Shown here piece by piece: positions 16,891 through 25,777 of a stretch of DNA of 64,000 nucleotides. The DNA comes from Bacteroidales bacterium UBA4360. GTDB taxonomy: Bacteria; Bacteroidota; Bacteroidia; Bacteroidales; UBA932. The notes beneath the pieces are model-generated. The model searched no databases and had not been told where the DNA came from. It worked only from the letters and a program-made list of their open reading frames with translations. Position 1 is the first letter of the stretch. Every line of letters starts with the position of its first letter. The translations under genes were made by a program, and so were the position numbers. The DNA is taken from the NCBI GenBank assembly GCA_002393945.1, contig DGSO01000019.1, forward strand, positions 62,001 through 126,000, read 5' to 3'.

Positions 16891-18654
16891 ATGAAAAAAC
16901 TGTCGATTATAACCCTCTGTGTGCTTCTTCTGGCATCCTGTGCCCAGAAGCCGCTGGAGATAACGCGTACACAGCTCAAGGACAAGATTGCCGGGGCCTG
17001 GCTTGGCCAGATGGTTGGCAACATCTACGGACTTGAATACGAAAACAAGTTCGTGGATGAGCCCGGCGAAGGTCCATTTGTCTTCAACAAGGCAATGCGC
17101 AAGATGTCTGCAGTGGACGGAGCCTTCTCCGATGATGACACAGACGTCGAGTACCTCTACCTGATGATGATGGAGAAGTACGGAATAGACATCACGTACG
17201 AGCAGATCAAGGAAGGCTGGATGTACCATATCCGTGACAGGGTATGGCTTGCAAACCGCGCAGCCCTTGGCCTCATGCACTACGGATTCACCCCTCCGTA
17301 CACCGGCAAGAAGGAATACAACCCCCACTGGTTCCAGATTGACCCTCAGCTGATCAACGAAATCTGGGCCTACACCGCACCGGGCATGCCTGCATATGCG
17401 GCTGGCATATCCGACTGGGCCGCCCGCATCACATCCGATGACTGGGCCGTATCCCCTACCGTAGTGTACGGAGCAATGTACTCGGAAGCCTTCTTCGAAA
17501 AAGACATCCCTACACTCATCCGCCACGCCAAAGAGTATCTTCCCAAGAAGGACCGCTTCCGCGCTATCATTGACGAGTGCCTTGACCTGTGGCAGAAGAA
17601 TCCCGACGACTGGAAGGCCTCCAGAAAGGTCATTGCCGATGAACTGTATGTCAATGAAGAAGACATGACCAAGAGCATCTGGAATGCAGACCTAAACGGC
17701 GCCATGGGCATCCTGTCACTCCTCTACGGAGACGGCGACATCGAGAAGACTCTCCTCATTGGCTGCGCCCTCGGTTTTGACTGCGACAACCAGACTGCTA
17801 CTATGTGCGGCCTCCTGGGTGTAATCAACGGCCTTGGCGGAGTTCCGCTTGACCGTGCAATGCCATTCGAGCACTGGACCAAACCTTTCAACGACAGGTA
17901 TATCAACGTAACCCGCTACGACATGCCTGACGCCTCTATCGAGGACATCATCGAGCGCACGGTCGTACTGGCAGAAAAGATTATCCTTGCCCGCGGCGGC
18001 TCTGTACGTGAAGAGAACGGTGAAAAGATCTACACCATCAATACCAAAGCACGTTTCAAGCCCGTCAAAGAGGCCGGCGCGACATTTACGCTTCCCGAAA
18101 AGCACGGGCGCAACCTCGCCAAGGATGCAGCGGAGATCCTTGCCCTTACCCGCAAGACAGACCGTGCTACGCTTGACTCCTGCTGGCTTACCATTCCAGT
18201 AAGCTACCGCGCATACACTGTGGATGTAATCAACGACGGCGTAACCGGAGGAGCCGGTGCTGCCTTCTATTCTCTTGGAAGCAAGTCCAATGCTCCCAAA
18301 CGCGACTACTTTGGCTACCGCTGGGATGAGCCAATTACCACTGACATGATTTCCTTCCACTACGGACCGCTCGAGGAGTTTGGCGGCTGGTACAGCAACC
18401 TGCACCCTGAATACCTGGATGAAAACGGCAACTGGCAGCCCCTGGATGCAAAGGTCACCCCTGACTGGCCTTTCAGCGACGAAGTTTTCTTCCAGCCCCA
18501 TAACGGCGAATTCATCTTCACCTTCCCCAAGGTCACCACAACTGCCGTACGTGTAATTGGTGACGATGCAGTCCTTATCCACTGGAACAAGTATACCAAG
18601 GACGTATCTGCATTCATCTCCATAACAGAACTCGAAGTTTATGAAGCGAAGTAG
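16891..18654 (+). CDS. ADP-ribosylglycohydrolase family lipoprotein with C-terminal discoidin-like module (1 of 3)
   Basis: A 587-residue lipoprotein (LLLASC lipobox, Cys15). The DraG/ARH domain spans about residues 25-380: KDKIAGAWLGQMVGN at its start, SDDDTDVEY (about residues 80-88) as the first metal-binding loop, and GFDCDNQTATMCGLLGVINGLG (near 295-315) as the second, with Asn where Thr is more usual. After a linker, residues 430-587 resemble an F5/8 type C (discoidin, CBM32-like) module ending in ISITELEVYE. Family members cleave N- or O-glycosidic bonds at ribose C1 of ADP-ribosyl groups; here the export signal points to a dietary or environmental substrate. ATG 16891 is preferred over the TTG two codons earlier. 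Confidence 0.88.
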   Translation: MKKLSIITLCVLLLASCAQKPLEITRTQLKDKIAGAWLGQMVGNIYGLEYENKFVDEPGEGPFVFNKAMRKMSAVDGAFSDDDTDVEYLYLMMMEKYGIDITYEQIKEGWMYHIRDRVWLANRAALGLMHYGFTPPYTGKKEYNPHWFQIDPQLINEIWAYTAPGMPAYAAGISDWAARITSDDWAVSPTVVYGAMYSEAFFEKDIPTLIRHAKEYLPKKDRFRAIIDECLDLWQKNPDDWKASRKVIADELYVNEEDMTKSIWNADLNGAMGILSLLYGDGDIEKTLLIGCALGFDCDNQTATMCGLLGVINGLGGVPLDRAMPFEHWTKPFNDRYINVTRYDMPDASIEDIIERTVVLAEKIILARGGSVREENGEKIYTINTKARFKPVKEAGATFTLPEKHGRNLAKDAAEILALTRKTDRATLDSCWLTIPVSYRAYTVDVINDGVTGGAGAAFYSLGSKSNAPKRDYFGYRWDEPITTDMISFHYGPLEEFGGWYSNLHPEYLDENGNWQPLDAKVTPDWPFSDEVFFQPHNGEFIFTFPKVTTTAVRVIGDDAVLIHWNKYTKDVSAFISITELEVYEAK

Positions 18655-20248
18655 CATCATAGCACTTATCCTCATTGCCGTGGCCTGCACCCAGGCCCCG
18701 GCAAGCAAGGAGGTTGTCCTTACCAAGGACGCGCTTATGGACAAGATAATAGGCGGCTGGGCCGGTCAGACCATAGGTGTAGTCTACGGTGCACCCACAG
18801 AGTTCAAGTTCTGCGGAACGCTTATCCCCGAAGAGATTCCCATCGGCTGGGGTGACGGTTATGTCAAGCATTGGTGGGTACGTAAACCGGGCTTGTTCGA
18901 CGACGTGTACAACGACCTCACCTTTGCAGAGGCATTCGAACAGCTTGGGCTGGATGCCACATCAGAGCAGCTTGCCATGCGTTTTGCTTATGCCCCATAC
19001 CACCTTGCACACGCAAATCAGGCGGGCCGCTACAACGTGCGCCAGGGCATCATGCCTCCGGAATCCGGCAACTGGATGAACAACCCCCACGCAGACGATC
19101 TGGACTTCCAGATTGAGGCGGATTTCGTAGGTCTCATGTCCCCTGCGATGCTTCCCCAGGCGCTTGACATTGCAAACCGCGTGGGCCATATCATGAACAG
19201 CGGCGACGGCTTCTACGGCGGAGCATACGTGGCTGGTCTGTACAGTGCGGCATTCGCAGAGAACGACCCGGCAAAGATAGTGGACATGGCTCTTGAGGCC
19301 ATCCCGCACGAGAGCACCTTCTGGCAGTGCATCAACGACGTGCGTCTTTGGCACAAGAAGTATCCAGCCGACTGGAAAGCCACCTGGTTCGAACTCCTCA
19401 AGAAGTGGGGCACGGACACAGGCTGCCCCAAGGGAGTTGGGCTTAGTTTTGACATTGATGCGAAACTCAACAGCGCATATGTGACCATCGGCATGCTTTA
19501 TGGAGGCGGAGACTTTGGCCGTTCCATTGAGATTGCCACTCGCTGCGGACAGGATTCCGACTGCAATCCGGCAACCGTCGGCGGCGTTCTTGGCGTAGTC
19601 CTGGGCCTTGACAATATTCCCGAATTCTGGCGCACCCCGGTCATGGAGATTTGGAACCTTGATTTCGAAGGCACGGATGTTTCCCTCGCAAAGGGTGCAC
19701 AGTACAGTTTCAACCAGGCCCTGCAGCTCATCGAAAAGAACGGCGGAGAAGTACGGGAAAACGATGTAACAATCCCCGTAGCCAAACCTGAGATGCTTCC
19801 TCTGGAGCAGAACTTCGTGAACACATATCCCCTCATGCGAGACCAGAAAGACGCCTGGCTTGAAAAGGAATACGAGTTTGACTTCTCCGGCAACGGCTTC
19901 GTAATCTGGGGTAATCTGGTATGCCTCAGAGGTATCACTGCAGATTACGCCGCACGCGTTGCCAAAAAGCATGTGGGCTCTGAAGTATTTGCCATGGCAG
20001 AAGAACAGGATCCTTACGTGGCAGAGATAGAAGTTTGGATTGACGGCGCTCTGGACCAGGTTTCCATCCTTCCCATGAAGGGGACTTCGCGCAAGCTTGA
20101 ACCTGCATGGAAGTACTGCATGGATGAAGGCCACCATCATGTAAAGCTTGTCTGGCGCAACGCAAAACCTGACACTTATCTCCTTAGAATCAACGCCATC
20201 GAATACTACAGCGAAAAGCAGAACACAGACACCTATTATCACAACTAG
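18641..20248 (+). CDS. ADP-ribosylglycohydrolase family lipoprotein (2 of 3)
   Basis: A 535-residue lipoprotein (LIAVAC lipobox). The DraG domain starts DKIIGGWAGQTIGVVYG and shows the metal loops FDDVYNDLTFAEAF (D87, D88) and GQDSDCNPATVGGVLGVVLGL (near residue 305). The first loop differs from copy 1 (DDVYND in place of DDDTD), so copies 2 and 3 form their own subgroup. Residues 400-535 form a beta-rich module unlike the discoidin end of copy 1. The start overlaps copy 1 by 14 bases. Same proposed role: periplasmic or surface hydrolysis at a ribose anomeric carbon, unproven. Confidence 0.86.
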   Translation: MKRSSIIALILIAVACTQAPASKEVVLTKDALMDKIIGGWAGQTIGVVYGAPTEFKFCGTLIPEEIPIGWGDGYVKHWWVRKPGLFDDVYNDLTFAEAFEQLGLDATSEQLAMRFAYAPYHLAHANQAGRYNVRQGIMPPESGNWMNNPHADDLDFQIEADFVGLMSPAMLPQALDIANRVGHIMNSGDGFYGGAYVAGLYSAAFAENDPAKIVDMALEAIPHESTFWQCINDVRLWHKKYPADWKATWFELLKKWGTDTGCPKGVGLSFDIDAKLNSAYVTIGMLYGGGDFGRSIEIATRCGQDSDCNPATVGGVLGVVLGLDNIPEFWRTPVMEIWNLDFEGTDVSLAKGAQYSFNQALQLIEKNGGEVRENDVTIPVAKPEMLPLEQNFVNTYPLMRDQKDAWLEKEYEFDFSGNGFVIWGNLVCLRGITADYAARVAKKHVGSEVFAMAEEQDPYVAEIEVWIDGALDQVSILPMKGTSRKLEPAWKYCMDEGHHHVKLVWRNAKPDTYLLRINAIEYYSEKQNTDTYYHN

Positions 20249-20249
20249 G

Positions 20250-21752
20250 ATGAAAAGGATACTGATCATAGCACTCCTGGCCCTATCTGCCTGCACGGCC
20301 AAAGTCCAGTACGGTACAACCTTAAAGATGGACGACGCCACCCTCATGGATAAAATCCGCGGCGGCTGGTACGGACAGACAATCGGCTGCACCTATGGAG
20401 GCCCTACCGAGTTCAAGTACAAGGGAGGCATCATCATGGAAGAGATTCCTATTCCGTGGTACGATGACTACATCTATGACACCTACATCGAAGACCCGGG
20501 TCTTTATGACGATGTCTACATGGACCTCACCTTCATGGAAACCATGCTCAAATACGGCCTGGATGCACCTGTGGAAGAGTATGCCAACGCATTTGCTTAT
20601 GCAGACTACAAGCTCTGGCATGCAAACCAAGGTGCACGTTACAACATCCTCAACGGCCGCGGAGCACCTGAATCAGGTCACTGGAAGTACAACCCCCACG
20701 CAGATGACATAGACTTCCAGATCGAGGCCGATTTCATCGGCATGCTGTATCCGGGTGGCGTGAACAGAGCTTCCGAGCTGAGTGACAGGATAGGACATAT
20801 CATGAATTACGGCGACGGCTGGTACGGCGGCGTGTTCATCGGCGCAATGTATTGCCTGGCATACGTGTGCAACGATATCCCCACCATTGTCACGGAGGCG
20901 CTCAAGACCATTCCTGAAGGGACAAAGTTCCACAGCACTATTTCCGATGTCATCAAGTACTGGAAGAAATACCCCAAGGATTGGAAGCAGTGCTGGTTCG
21001 AGGTCACCAACCGCCATGCAAATGACGTGGGGTGCCCTGAAGGAGTCTGGAACGGATTCAACATCGACGCCACCATCAATTCCGCTTTTGTGGTAATCGG
21101 CCTCCTCTATGGAGAAGGAGACTTCCTGAAGACGATGGACATCTCTACACGCTGCGGAAACGACTCTGACTGCAACCCGGCTTCGGCAGCCGGCATCCTT
21201 GGCGTGATGTATGGATATGATGCCATTCCCGAGTACTGGAAGAAGGGAGCCGAGCGCATCAAGGATATTCCTTTCCCCTACACTTCACTGAGCCTGGAAA
21301 ATGTCTGCAAGGCTAATTTCGAGCTTGTAAAAGACGTGTTCGGAGGCAACGAACCGGCCGAAAACTGCATCTATATCAATGTTGAAAAGCCACAGCCCGT
21401 CCGCTATGAGCAGAGCTTTGAAGGCATTGTTCCCGTAGAGAAGAGGGTTCTCAAAAAGGCCTTTACAGACAAGGTCGAACTCACATTCAAGGGAAACAGC
21501 ATTGTTGTCGAAGGCAGCGTCCGCAAAACCGGACATGCAGATGACAGTTACGTTGCTGACATCACTGCCCTGCTGGACGGAGAAGAAATAGAACACTTTA
21601 CTATGCCCATTGATTACATCAAGCGCAAGTACGAAGTTTTCTCTGCCTACTGCTTTGAAAGCGGTGAGCACACACTTACCCTCCGCCTCAACAATCCCCA
21701 CCCGGATTATGAAGTTTACGCATCTGAAATGGTAGTTTATGATGAAATATAA
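20250..21752 (+). CDS. ADP-ribosylglycohydrolase family lipoprotein (3 of 3)
   Basis: A 500-residue lipoprotein (ALSAC lipobox) closely similar to copy 2 throughout: DKIRGGWYGQTIGCTYGGPTEF, LYDDVYMDLTFMETM, ARYNILNGRGAPESG, DIDFQIEADFIG and GNDSDCNPASAAGILGVMYGYDAIP. Both aspartate metal loops are intact. The C-terminal 110 residues are a beta-sandwich-like module. ATG 20250, one base after the copy 2 stop, is chosen over an upstream in-frame start because it begins the lipoprotein signal. Copies 2 and 3 look like a tandem duplication with later divergence, possibly to handle different linkages or aglycones. Confidence 0.86.
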   Translation: MKRILIIALLALSACTAKVQYGTTLKMDDATLMDKIRGGWYGQTIGCTYGGPTEFKYKGGIIMEEIPIPWYDDYIYDTYIEDPGLYDDVYMDLTFMETMLKYGLDAPVEEYANAFAYADYKLWHANQGARYNILNGRGAPESGHWKYNPHADDIDFQIEADFIGMLYPGGVNRASELSDRIGHIMNYGDGWYGGVFIGAMYCLAYVCNDIPTIVTEALKTIPEGTKFHSTISDVIKYWKKYPKDWKQCWFEVTNRHANDVGCPEGVWNGFNIDATINSAFVVIGLLYGEGDFLKTMDISTRCGNDSDCNPASAAGILGVMYGYDAIPEYWKKGAERIKDIPFPYTSLSLENVCKANFELVKDVFGGNEPAENCIYINVEKPQPVRYEQSFEGIVPVEKRVLKKAFTDKVELTFKGNSIVVEGSVRKTGHADDSYVADITALLDGEEIEHFTMPIDYIKRKYEVFSAYCFESGEHTLTLRLNNPHPDYEVYASEMVVYDEI

Positions 21753-23286
21753 GTTCATATCGATACTTGGCGCATTCTTGGTTTTGACATCTGGCAGTTG
21801 TTCAAGGACTGACGATAACAATGACAATGGTACCGACATCGTTACTCCGGTGACACCTCCGGAGCCGGAAGGTTTTAAGCGTTACCAGCAAGACCTGGTC
21901 CTTAACAGCAGGATTCTCAAGGCATATGTAAAGTATTCGGTATACCTCCCCGAAGATTATGAAAAGGCCACAGACCAGCGTTATTCAGTGGTATACATGC
22001 TCCATGGGCTTGGTGACAATAACAATTCCTGGAACGGTGACTATCTGCATGCAAACTCCAAAATCCAGTTTTTGGAGGCAAGCGGCATGTCTAAAATGAT
22101 ATATGTCTTCCCGCAGGGCTTCTCCAGTTACTACTGCAATTTCTTTGATGGGTCATACAACTATATGGATATGTTTGTCCAGGAGTTGATCCCTATGATA
22201 GATAAGACTTACCGTACCATTCCAGACAAGAATCACCGTTCTATAACAGGATATTCCATGGGAGGATTCGGGGCATGTGCACTTGCCGAAAAACACCCTG
22301 AATTATTCATTGCATGTGCTCCTCTTTCAATGTCTGTACGTACAGACTGGCAGTATCTTGAAGAATCCCAAAGCGGATGGGAGAATCAGTGGGGAATGAT
22401 ATTCGGCGGACTAGGAGAAAAGGGAGAGGGCCGTATCACCGAGTATTACAAACAGCACTGCCCCATTCATTATTTCAACGCAGAAAACAAAGAGCTACTG
22501 TCTACCGTGAACTGGTACCTGATTTGCGGAGATGACGAAAAGAATCTTCTCTACTCCAATGATGAACTCCACTGCGTGATGCGCGACAACGGCTATAAGC
22601 ACGAGTATCGCGTTGTTGATGGAGGTCATTCTTCTTCCGTCTGGAATCCCGCTCTTGAGGAGGTCCTTCCCTGGTTCGACTATTACATGAACGGAGGCAC
22701 CCTCTGGAGCCCGGACTTGAACTTCGATTACGACCCGTGCGTACTTGAGAGTAATAATGAAGATGGCGTCTATGTATCAGATAAATACAAGGAAAACAAA
22801 ACCGGCACCGCACTATACATCGTTCATAATAACGAGCTTTCTAATTTCATGATCAGCATTCTCAGGTACGCCGCATACATAAATCCTGTCTATAACAACA
22901 GCTATGTAATGCTTCCGTGCGACATTTCCCAGAAATCGCTCACAGAGTGGATGAATTACTGGGACTCAAAGTATCCAAATGACAAAAAACTCGTACTTGG
23001 ATATGGTCAAGGTGCCGAAGCCGCTTTAGCTTTACCTTCTGATACTTTTAAGCGAAGCTACTATATCAATCCATCAGTTGGAGAGACAATAAATGTAGCA
23101 AAAGATCAGACGATATATTTCTGCGGTACCGATGACGACTCCAATTACCTTGGCATGAATAAACTCTACAATGCCTGCAAAAACAACGGAGCCAAGTTTG
23201 AGTACAGGATAGTAAATGCATACAAGGATCCTATATACAATATTATGTCAAGCATTAGTTCCATAAAATCAAATATTTACTATTAA
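21739..23286 (+). CDS. exported esterase lipoprotein with an active and a degenerate alpha/beta-hydrolase half
   Basis: A 515-residue protein with a type II-like signal (LTSGSC). Residues 45-315 are an esterase D/CE1-like domain: YMLHGLGDNNNSW, GYSMGGFGA with nucleophile S173, and DGGHSSSVW with the likely catalytic histidine. Residues 330-515 seem to repeat the fold without activity, because the nucleophile elbow reads GYGQGA with G423 in the serine position. The gene overlaps copy 3 of the glycohydrolases by 14 bases, so it belongs to the same operon and may remove acyl groups from the substrate. The second half could instead bind ligand or stabilise a dimer. Confidence 0.8.
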   Translation: MMKYKFISILGAFLVLTSGSCSRTDDNNDNGTDIVTPVTPPEPEGFKRYQQDLVLNSRILKAYVKYSVYLPEDYEKATDQRYSVVYMLHGLGDNNNSWNGDYLHANSKIQFLEASGMSKMIYVFPQGFSSYYCNFFDGSYNYMDMFVQELIPMIDKTYRTIPDKNHRSITGYSMGGFGACALAEKHPELFIACAPLSMSVRTDWQYLEESQSGWENQWGMIFGGLGEKGEGRITEYYKQHCPIHYFNAENKELLSTVNWYLICGDDEKNLLYSNDELHCVMRDNGYKHEYRVVDGGHSSSVWNPALEEVLPWFDYYMNGGTLWSPDLNFDYDPCVLESNNEDGVYVSDKYKENKTGTALYIVHNNELSNFMISILRYAAYINPVYNNSYVMLPCDISQKSLTEWMNYWDSKYPNDKKLVLGYGQGAEAALALPSDTFKRSYYINPSVGETINVAKDQTIYFCGTDDDSNYLGMNKLYNACKNNGAKFEYRIVNAYKDPIYNIMSSISSIKSNIYY

Positions 23287-23307
23287 CCCTTTTAAAAACA
23301 AAAAACT

Positions 23308-24213
23308 ATGAAAAAAATCATGTTACTCATGATGGCAGCTCTTGCCATTACCACTGTATCCTGCAAAAAGGACAACAAGGGTGGAAATGATGATGAACAA
23401 AGCACTATCGCAAAACCCACTTATCGAGTGAAGAACTTGATGAAGAGCTGGGAAGGTGATGACATGAAGAGCGGAGACATGTACACGTACACCTATAATG
23501 CCGACGGCACAATTGCCAAGGTTGACATGGCCTGGGCAAAGGAAGTTTATTCTACCATGGCATTTAAATGGAATGGCAACACCGTTACCGTTGTTGACGA
23601 AAAGAAGGACAATGCTCCTGTATGTACAATTACCGTCAATGACAAAAAACTGGCTACCAAAATTGAACAGGCAGCAGACACTGAAGTTGGCAAAGGATGG
23701 AAAGTTCTTGAATGCAAGTATGATGCAAATGGTTTCCTCACACTCGCAAAGGCTGACGGTGTTGTAAATACTGTTCAGTCAATTGACGAAGAAGGCAACA
23801 TCGAATGGTGGGGCCGCGTTGGCATTGCAGATCAGGTAAGCGAAAGCACAACCGCAGCAGGCTGGCGCAAGAAAATGCACACCTACTACAGCAACGTCAA
23901 TGCAGCAGGTATCCATGGTGAATGGGATGAAGACGTTAAAGTAAAGCGCTGGTTCTATGAGACCGGTCTTGTTGGCCGTGCTTCCGCCCACATCATGCGC
24001 ACCGCCTGGTGGTATGGTGTTGTTGACAAGGAGAACAACGTTGTAAAACAGGAATATGCTGCAAAGCTTGCATACTATCCTCTGAATGTTGATGCTAATA
24101 ACTGCGTCATTGTCGAGACCAAGCTCTATGACACCAAGGAGAAATACGAAAGCAATCCCGAAGGCATGGGTGCAGACGACAAGACTGCATTCGAGTGCGA
24201 GAAGATTCAGTAA
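23308..24213 (+). CDS. hypothetical lipoprotein ending the ribose-type operon
   Basis: A 301-residue lipoprotein (lipobox ITTVSC, Cys19). After an acidic Gly/Asn-rich linker the sequence shows short repeats of the YTYTYNADGTIAKV and CKYDANGFLTLAKA type, reminiscent of the DUF4595-like beta proteins often encoded at the end of SusCD operons. The place in the operon suggests a surface glycan- or ligand-binding protein. It lies 22 bases after the esterase and is followed by a strong terminator. No catalytic motif was seen. Confidence 0.75.
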   Translation: MKKIMLLMMAALAITTVSCKKDNKGGNDDEQSTIAKPTYRVKNLMKSWEGDDMKSGDMYTYTYNADGTIAKVDMAWAKEVYSTMAFKWNGNTVTVVDEKKDNAPVCTITVNDKKLATKIEQAADTEVGKGWKVLECKYDANGFLTLAKADGVVNTVQSIDEEGNIEWWGRVGIADQVSESTTAAGWRKKMHTYYSNVNAAGIHGEWDEDVKVKRWFYETGLVGRASAHIMRTAWWYGVVDKENNVVKQEYAAKLAYYPLNVDANNCVIVETKLYDTKEKYESNPEGMGADDKTAFECEKIQ

Positions 24214-24233
24214 TTATCTCGTATAACAATTTG

Positions 24234-24279
24234 TATCCCGTCCTCAAAAACGCCTGTTTTTAAGGACGGGATATTTTGT
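24234..24279 (+). terminator. rho-independent terminator of the ribose-type operon
   Basis: A perfect 11-base outer stem, TATCCCGTCCT (24234-24244) with AGGACGGGATA (24263-24273). It is extended inside by an AAAAA/TTTTT run and followed by TTTTGTT. This ends the operon that starts at 10421. Confidence 0.85.
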
Positions 24280-24287
24280 TAACTTTG
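24280..24287 (+). promoter_or_regulatory. -7 promoter element for the small Cys-rich protein
   Basis: TAACTTTG matches TAnnTTTG and lies directly after the operon terminator. Transcription should start only about one or two bases before the ATG at 24295, so the mRNA may be leaderless or nearly so. Confidence 0.5.
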
Positions 24288-24294
24288 CAGACGT

Positions 24295-24498
24295 ATGGAA
24301 AACAATTCGACTAAAGACATTCTGAGGCAGATTGCCATTGGGTTTCTGGTGCTGGTGGCGCTGCTTATCTGCTACGGGGCGATAAGGGCCAACATCAACA
24401 GGAGCAAGGAGAGCAAGGCGTGCAAGTGCGCATGCACATGCTCGCCCTGCGAGTGCTCAGATAATACTGCTGAACTGCCAGATTCTACTGCCAGATAA
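24295..24498 (+). CDS. small single-helix membrane protein with Cys-rich tail
   Basis: A 67-residue protein: a short N-terminal region, one membrane helix (IAIGFLVLVALLICYGAI, about residues 13-30), a basic ANINRSKESK stretch and a tail CKCACTCSPCECS with six cysteines in 13 residues. I do not recognise the family. A metal-binding or redox role is possible but unproven. A promoter element sits directly upstream, and the 3' end overlaps the convergent U32 gene by 14 bases. The good promoter and helix argue for a real gene. Confidence 0.55.
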   Translation: MENNSTKDILRQIAIGFLVLVALLICYGAIRANINRSKESKACKCACTCSPCECSDNTAELPDSTAR

Positions 24499-25777
24499 AG
24501 ACCTTGTCTCCGCGGCGGGGGTGGAGGCGTTCTCCCGGAGTCATGCCGGGATTGTCGTTCACGTGGTCTTCCGGCATTGAATCCAGCGGGACGGCCACGG
24601 AGCAATATCGGCCCTGGGGAGCGACGGAAGCCTCCTCATAGTCTACGCGAAGGTCTTCCACCTTCATTTCAAGGATGCCGGTGGTGTTGCCGATGAAGAT
24701 AATCTCGTCGCCCTTGTGAAGGTCTGTAGCCTCTACCTTTATTTCCGCTACACCAAGGCGAGCGAACCAGTTGGTAACCTTTCCAAGATAAATCTTCTTC
24801 CTGGTGGCCTGGGAGCCGTAGATGGAGCTCCACTCGCCCATCTTGGCACCAAGGTAGTAGCCGTCCCAGAAACCGCGGTTGAAGACCTCGGCAAGCTGTT
24901 CCTTCCACACGGCGGCCTGCTCCTGGTTGTAGGTCCCGTCGGCAACGGCATCGGCGGCGGCACGATAGCAGGACACGGCCCTTTTCACATATTCTGCACT
25001 GCGGGCACGTCCCTCAATCTTGAACACCTTCACGCCGGCTTCCACGAACTTGTCCATGAACTCGATGGTACAAAGGTCCTTTGGGGACATCAGGTACTTG
25101 TTGTCGATGTGGATTTCGTTGCCGGTTTCATAGTCCGTGACAAGATAGCCGCGGCGGCACACCTGCAGGCACGCGCCCCTGTTTGCCGATGCCCCATAGG
25201 CTGCCAGCGACAGGTAGCACTTCCCTGAAACGGCCATGCAGAACGCTCCGTGGGCGAACATCTCTATGCGCACCAGCTCTCCCTTGGGACCGCGGATATC
25301 CTGGTCGATGATGGCCTGATGGATTGCCGCCACCTGAGTGAGGTTGAGCTCACGGGCAAGGACGACGACATCGGCAAACTGGGAGTAGAACTTCAGGGAC
25401 TCTATGTTGGAGATGCTCAGCTGCGTGGAAATATGCACTTCCAAGCCGATTTTCCGGCAGTACATGATTGCCGCCATGTCCGTTGCAATGATGGCGTCCA
25501 CACCGGCTGCCTTTGCGGTGTCAAGGGTGTCGTACGCCGCCTGCAGGTCTTCCCCGTAAAGGGTGATGTTCAGCGTCATGTATGCCTTGACCCCGTAGGA
25601 GCGGCATATTCGCATGATTTCCGGCAAGTCCTCACGGGCGAAATTGTTTGCCGAATGCGAACGCATGTTAAGGTGGCCGATACCGAAGTAGACGGAATCG
25701 GCACCGCCTTCTATAGCGGCAAGCAGGCAGTCGAAACTGCCCGCAGGTGCCATTATTTCAAGTTCTTTCCTGTCCAT
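24485..25777 (-). CDS. U32 family peptidase-like protein (TrhP/RlhA type)
   Basis: A 430-residue protein beginning LEIMAPAGSFDCLLAAIEGGADSVYFG, the family start. The U32 signature is present as EMFAHGAFCMAVSGKCYLS, with the cysteines GACLQVCRRGY following, which in the family are linked to Fe-S binding. Characterised relatives act in prephenate-dependent hydroxylation of tRNA U34 or of 23S rRNA rather than as peptidases, so an RNA-modifying role is likely. The start overlaps the stop of the polyprenyl synthase by one base, indicating one operon. Confidence 0.85.
   Translation of the reverse strand: MDRKELEIMAPAGSFDCLLAAIEGGADSVYFGIGHLNMRSHSANNFAREDLPEIMRICRSYGVKAYMTLNITLYGEDLQAAYDTLDTAKAAGVDAIIATDMAAIMYCRKIGLEVHISTQLSISNIESLKFYSQFADVVVLARELNLTQVAAIHQAIIDQDIRGPKGELVRIEMFAHGAFCMAVSGKCYLSLAAYGASANRGACLQVCRRGYLVTDYETGNEIHIDNKYLMSPKDLCTIEFMDKFVEAGVKVFKIEGRARSAEYVKRAVSCYRAAADAVADGTYNQEQAAVWKEQLAEVFNRGFWDGYYLGAKMGEWSSIYGSQATRKKIYLGKVTNWFARLGVAEIKVEATDLHKGDEIIFIGNTTGILEMKVEDLRVDYEEASVAPQGRYCSVAVPLDSMPEDHVNDNPGMTPGERLHPRRGDKVFIWQ

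Noticed and set aside
18962..20392. 476-residue open frame on the minus strand
   Set aside because: It is antisense to two ADP-ribosylglycohydrolase genes with intact metal loops. The translation has scattered Cys and Val runs without any motif.
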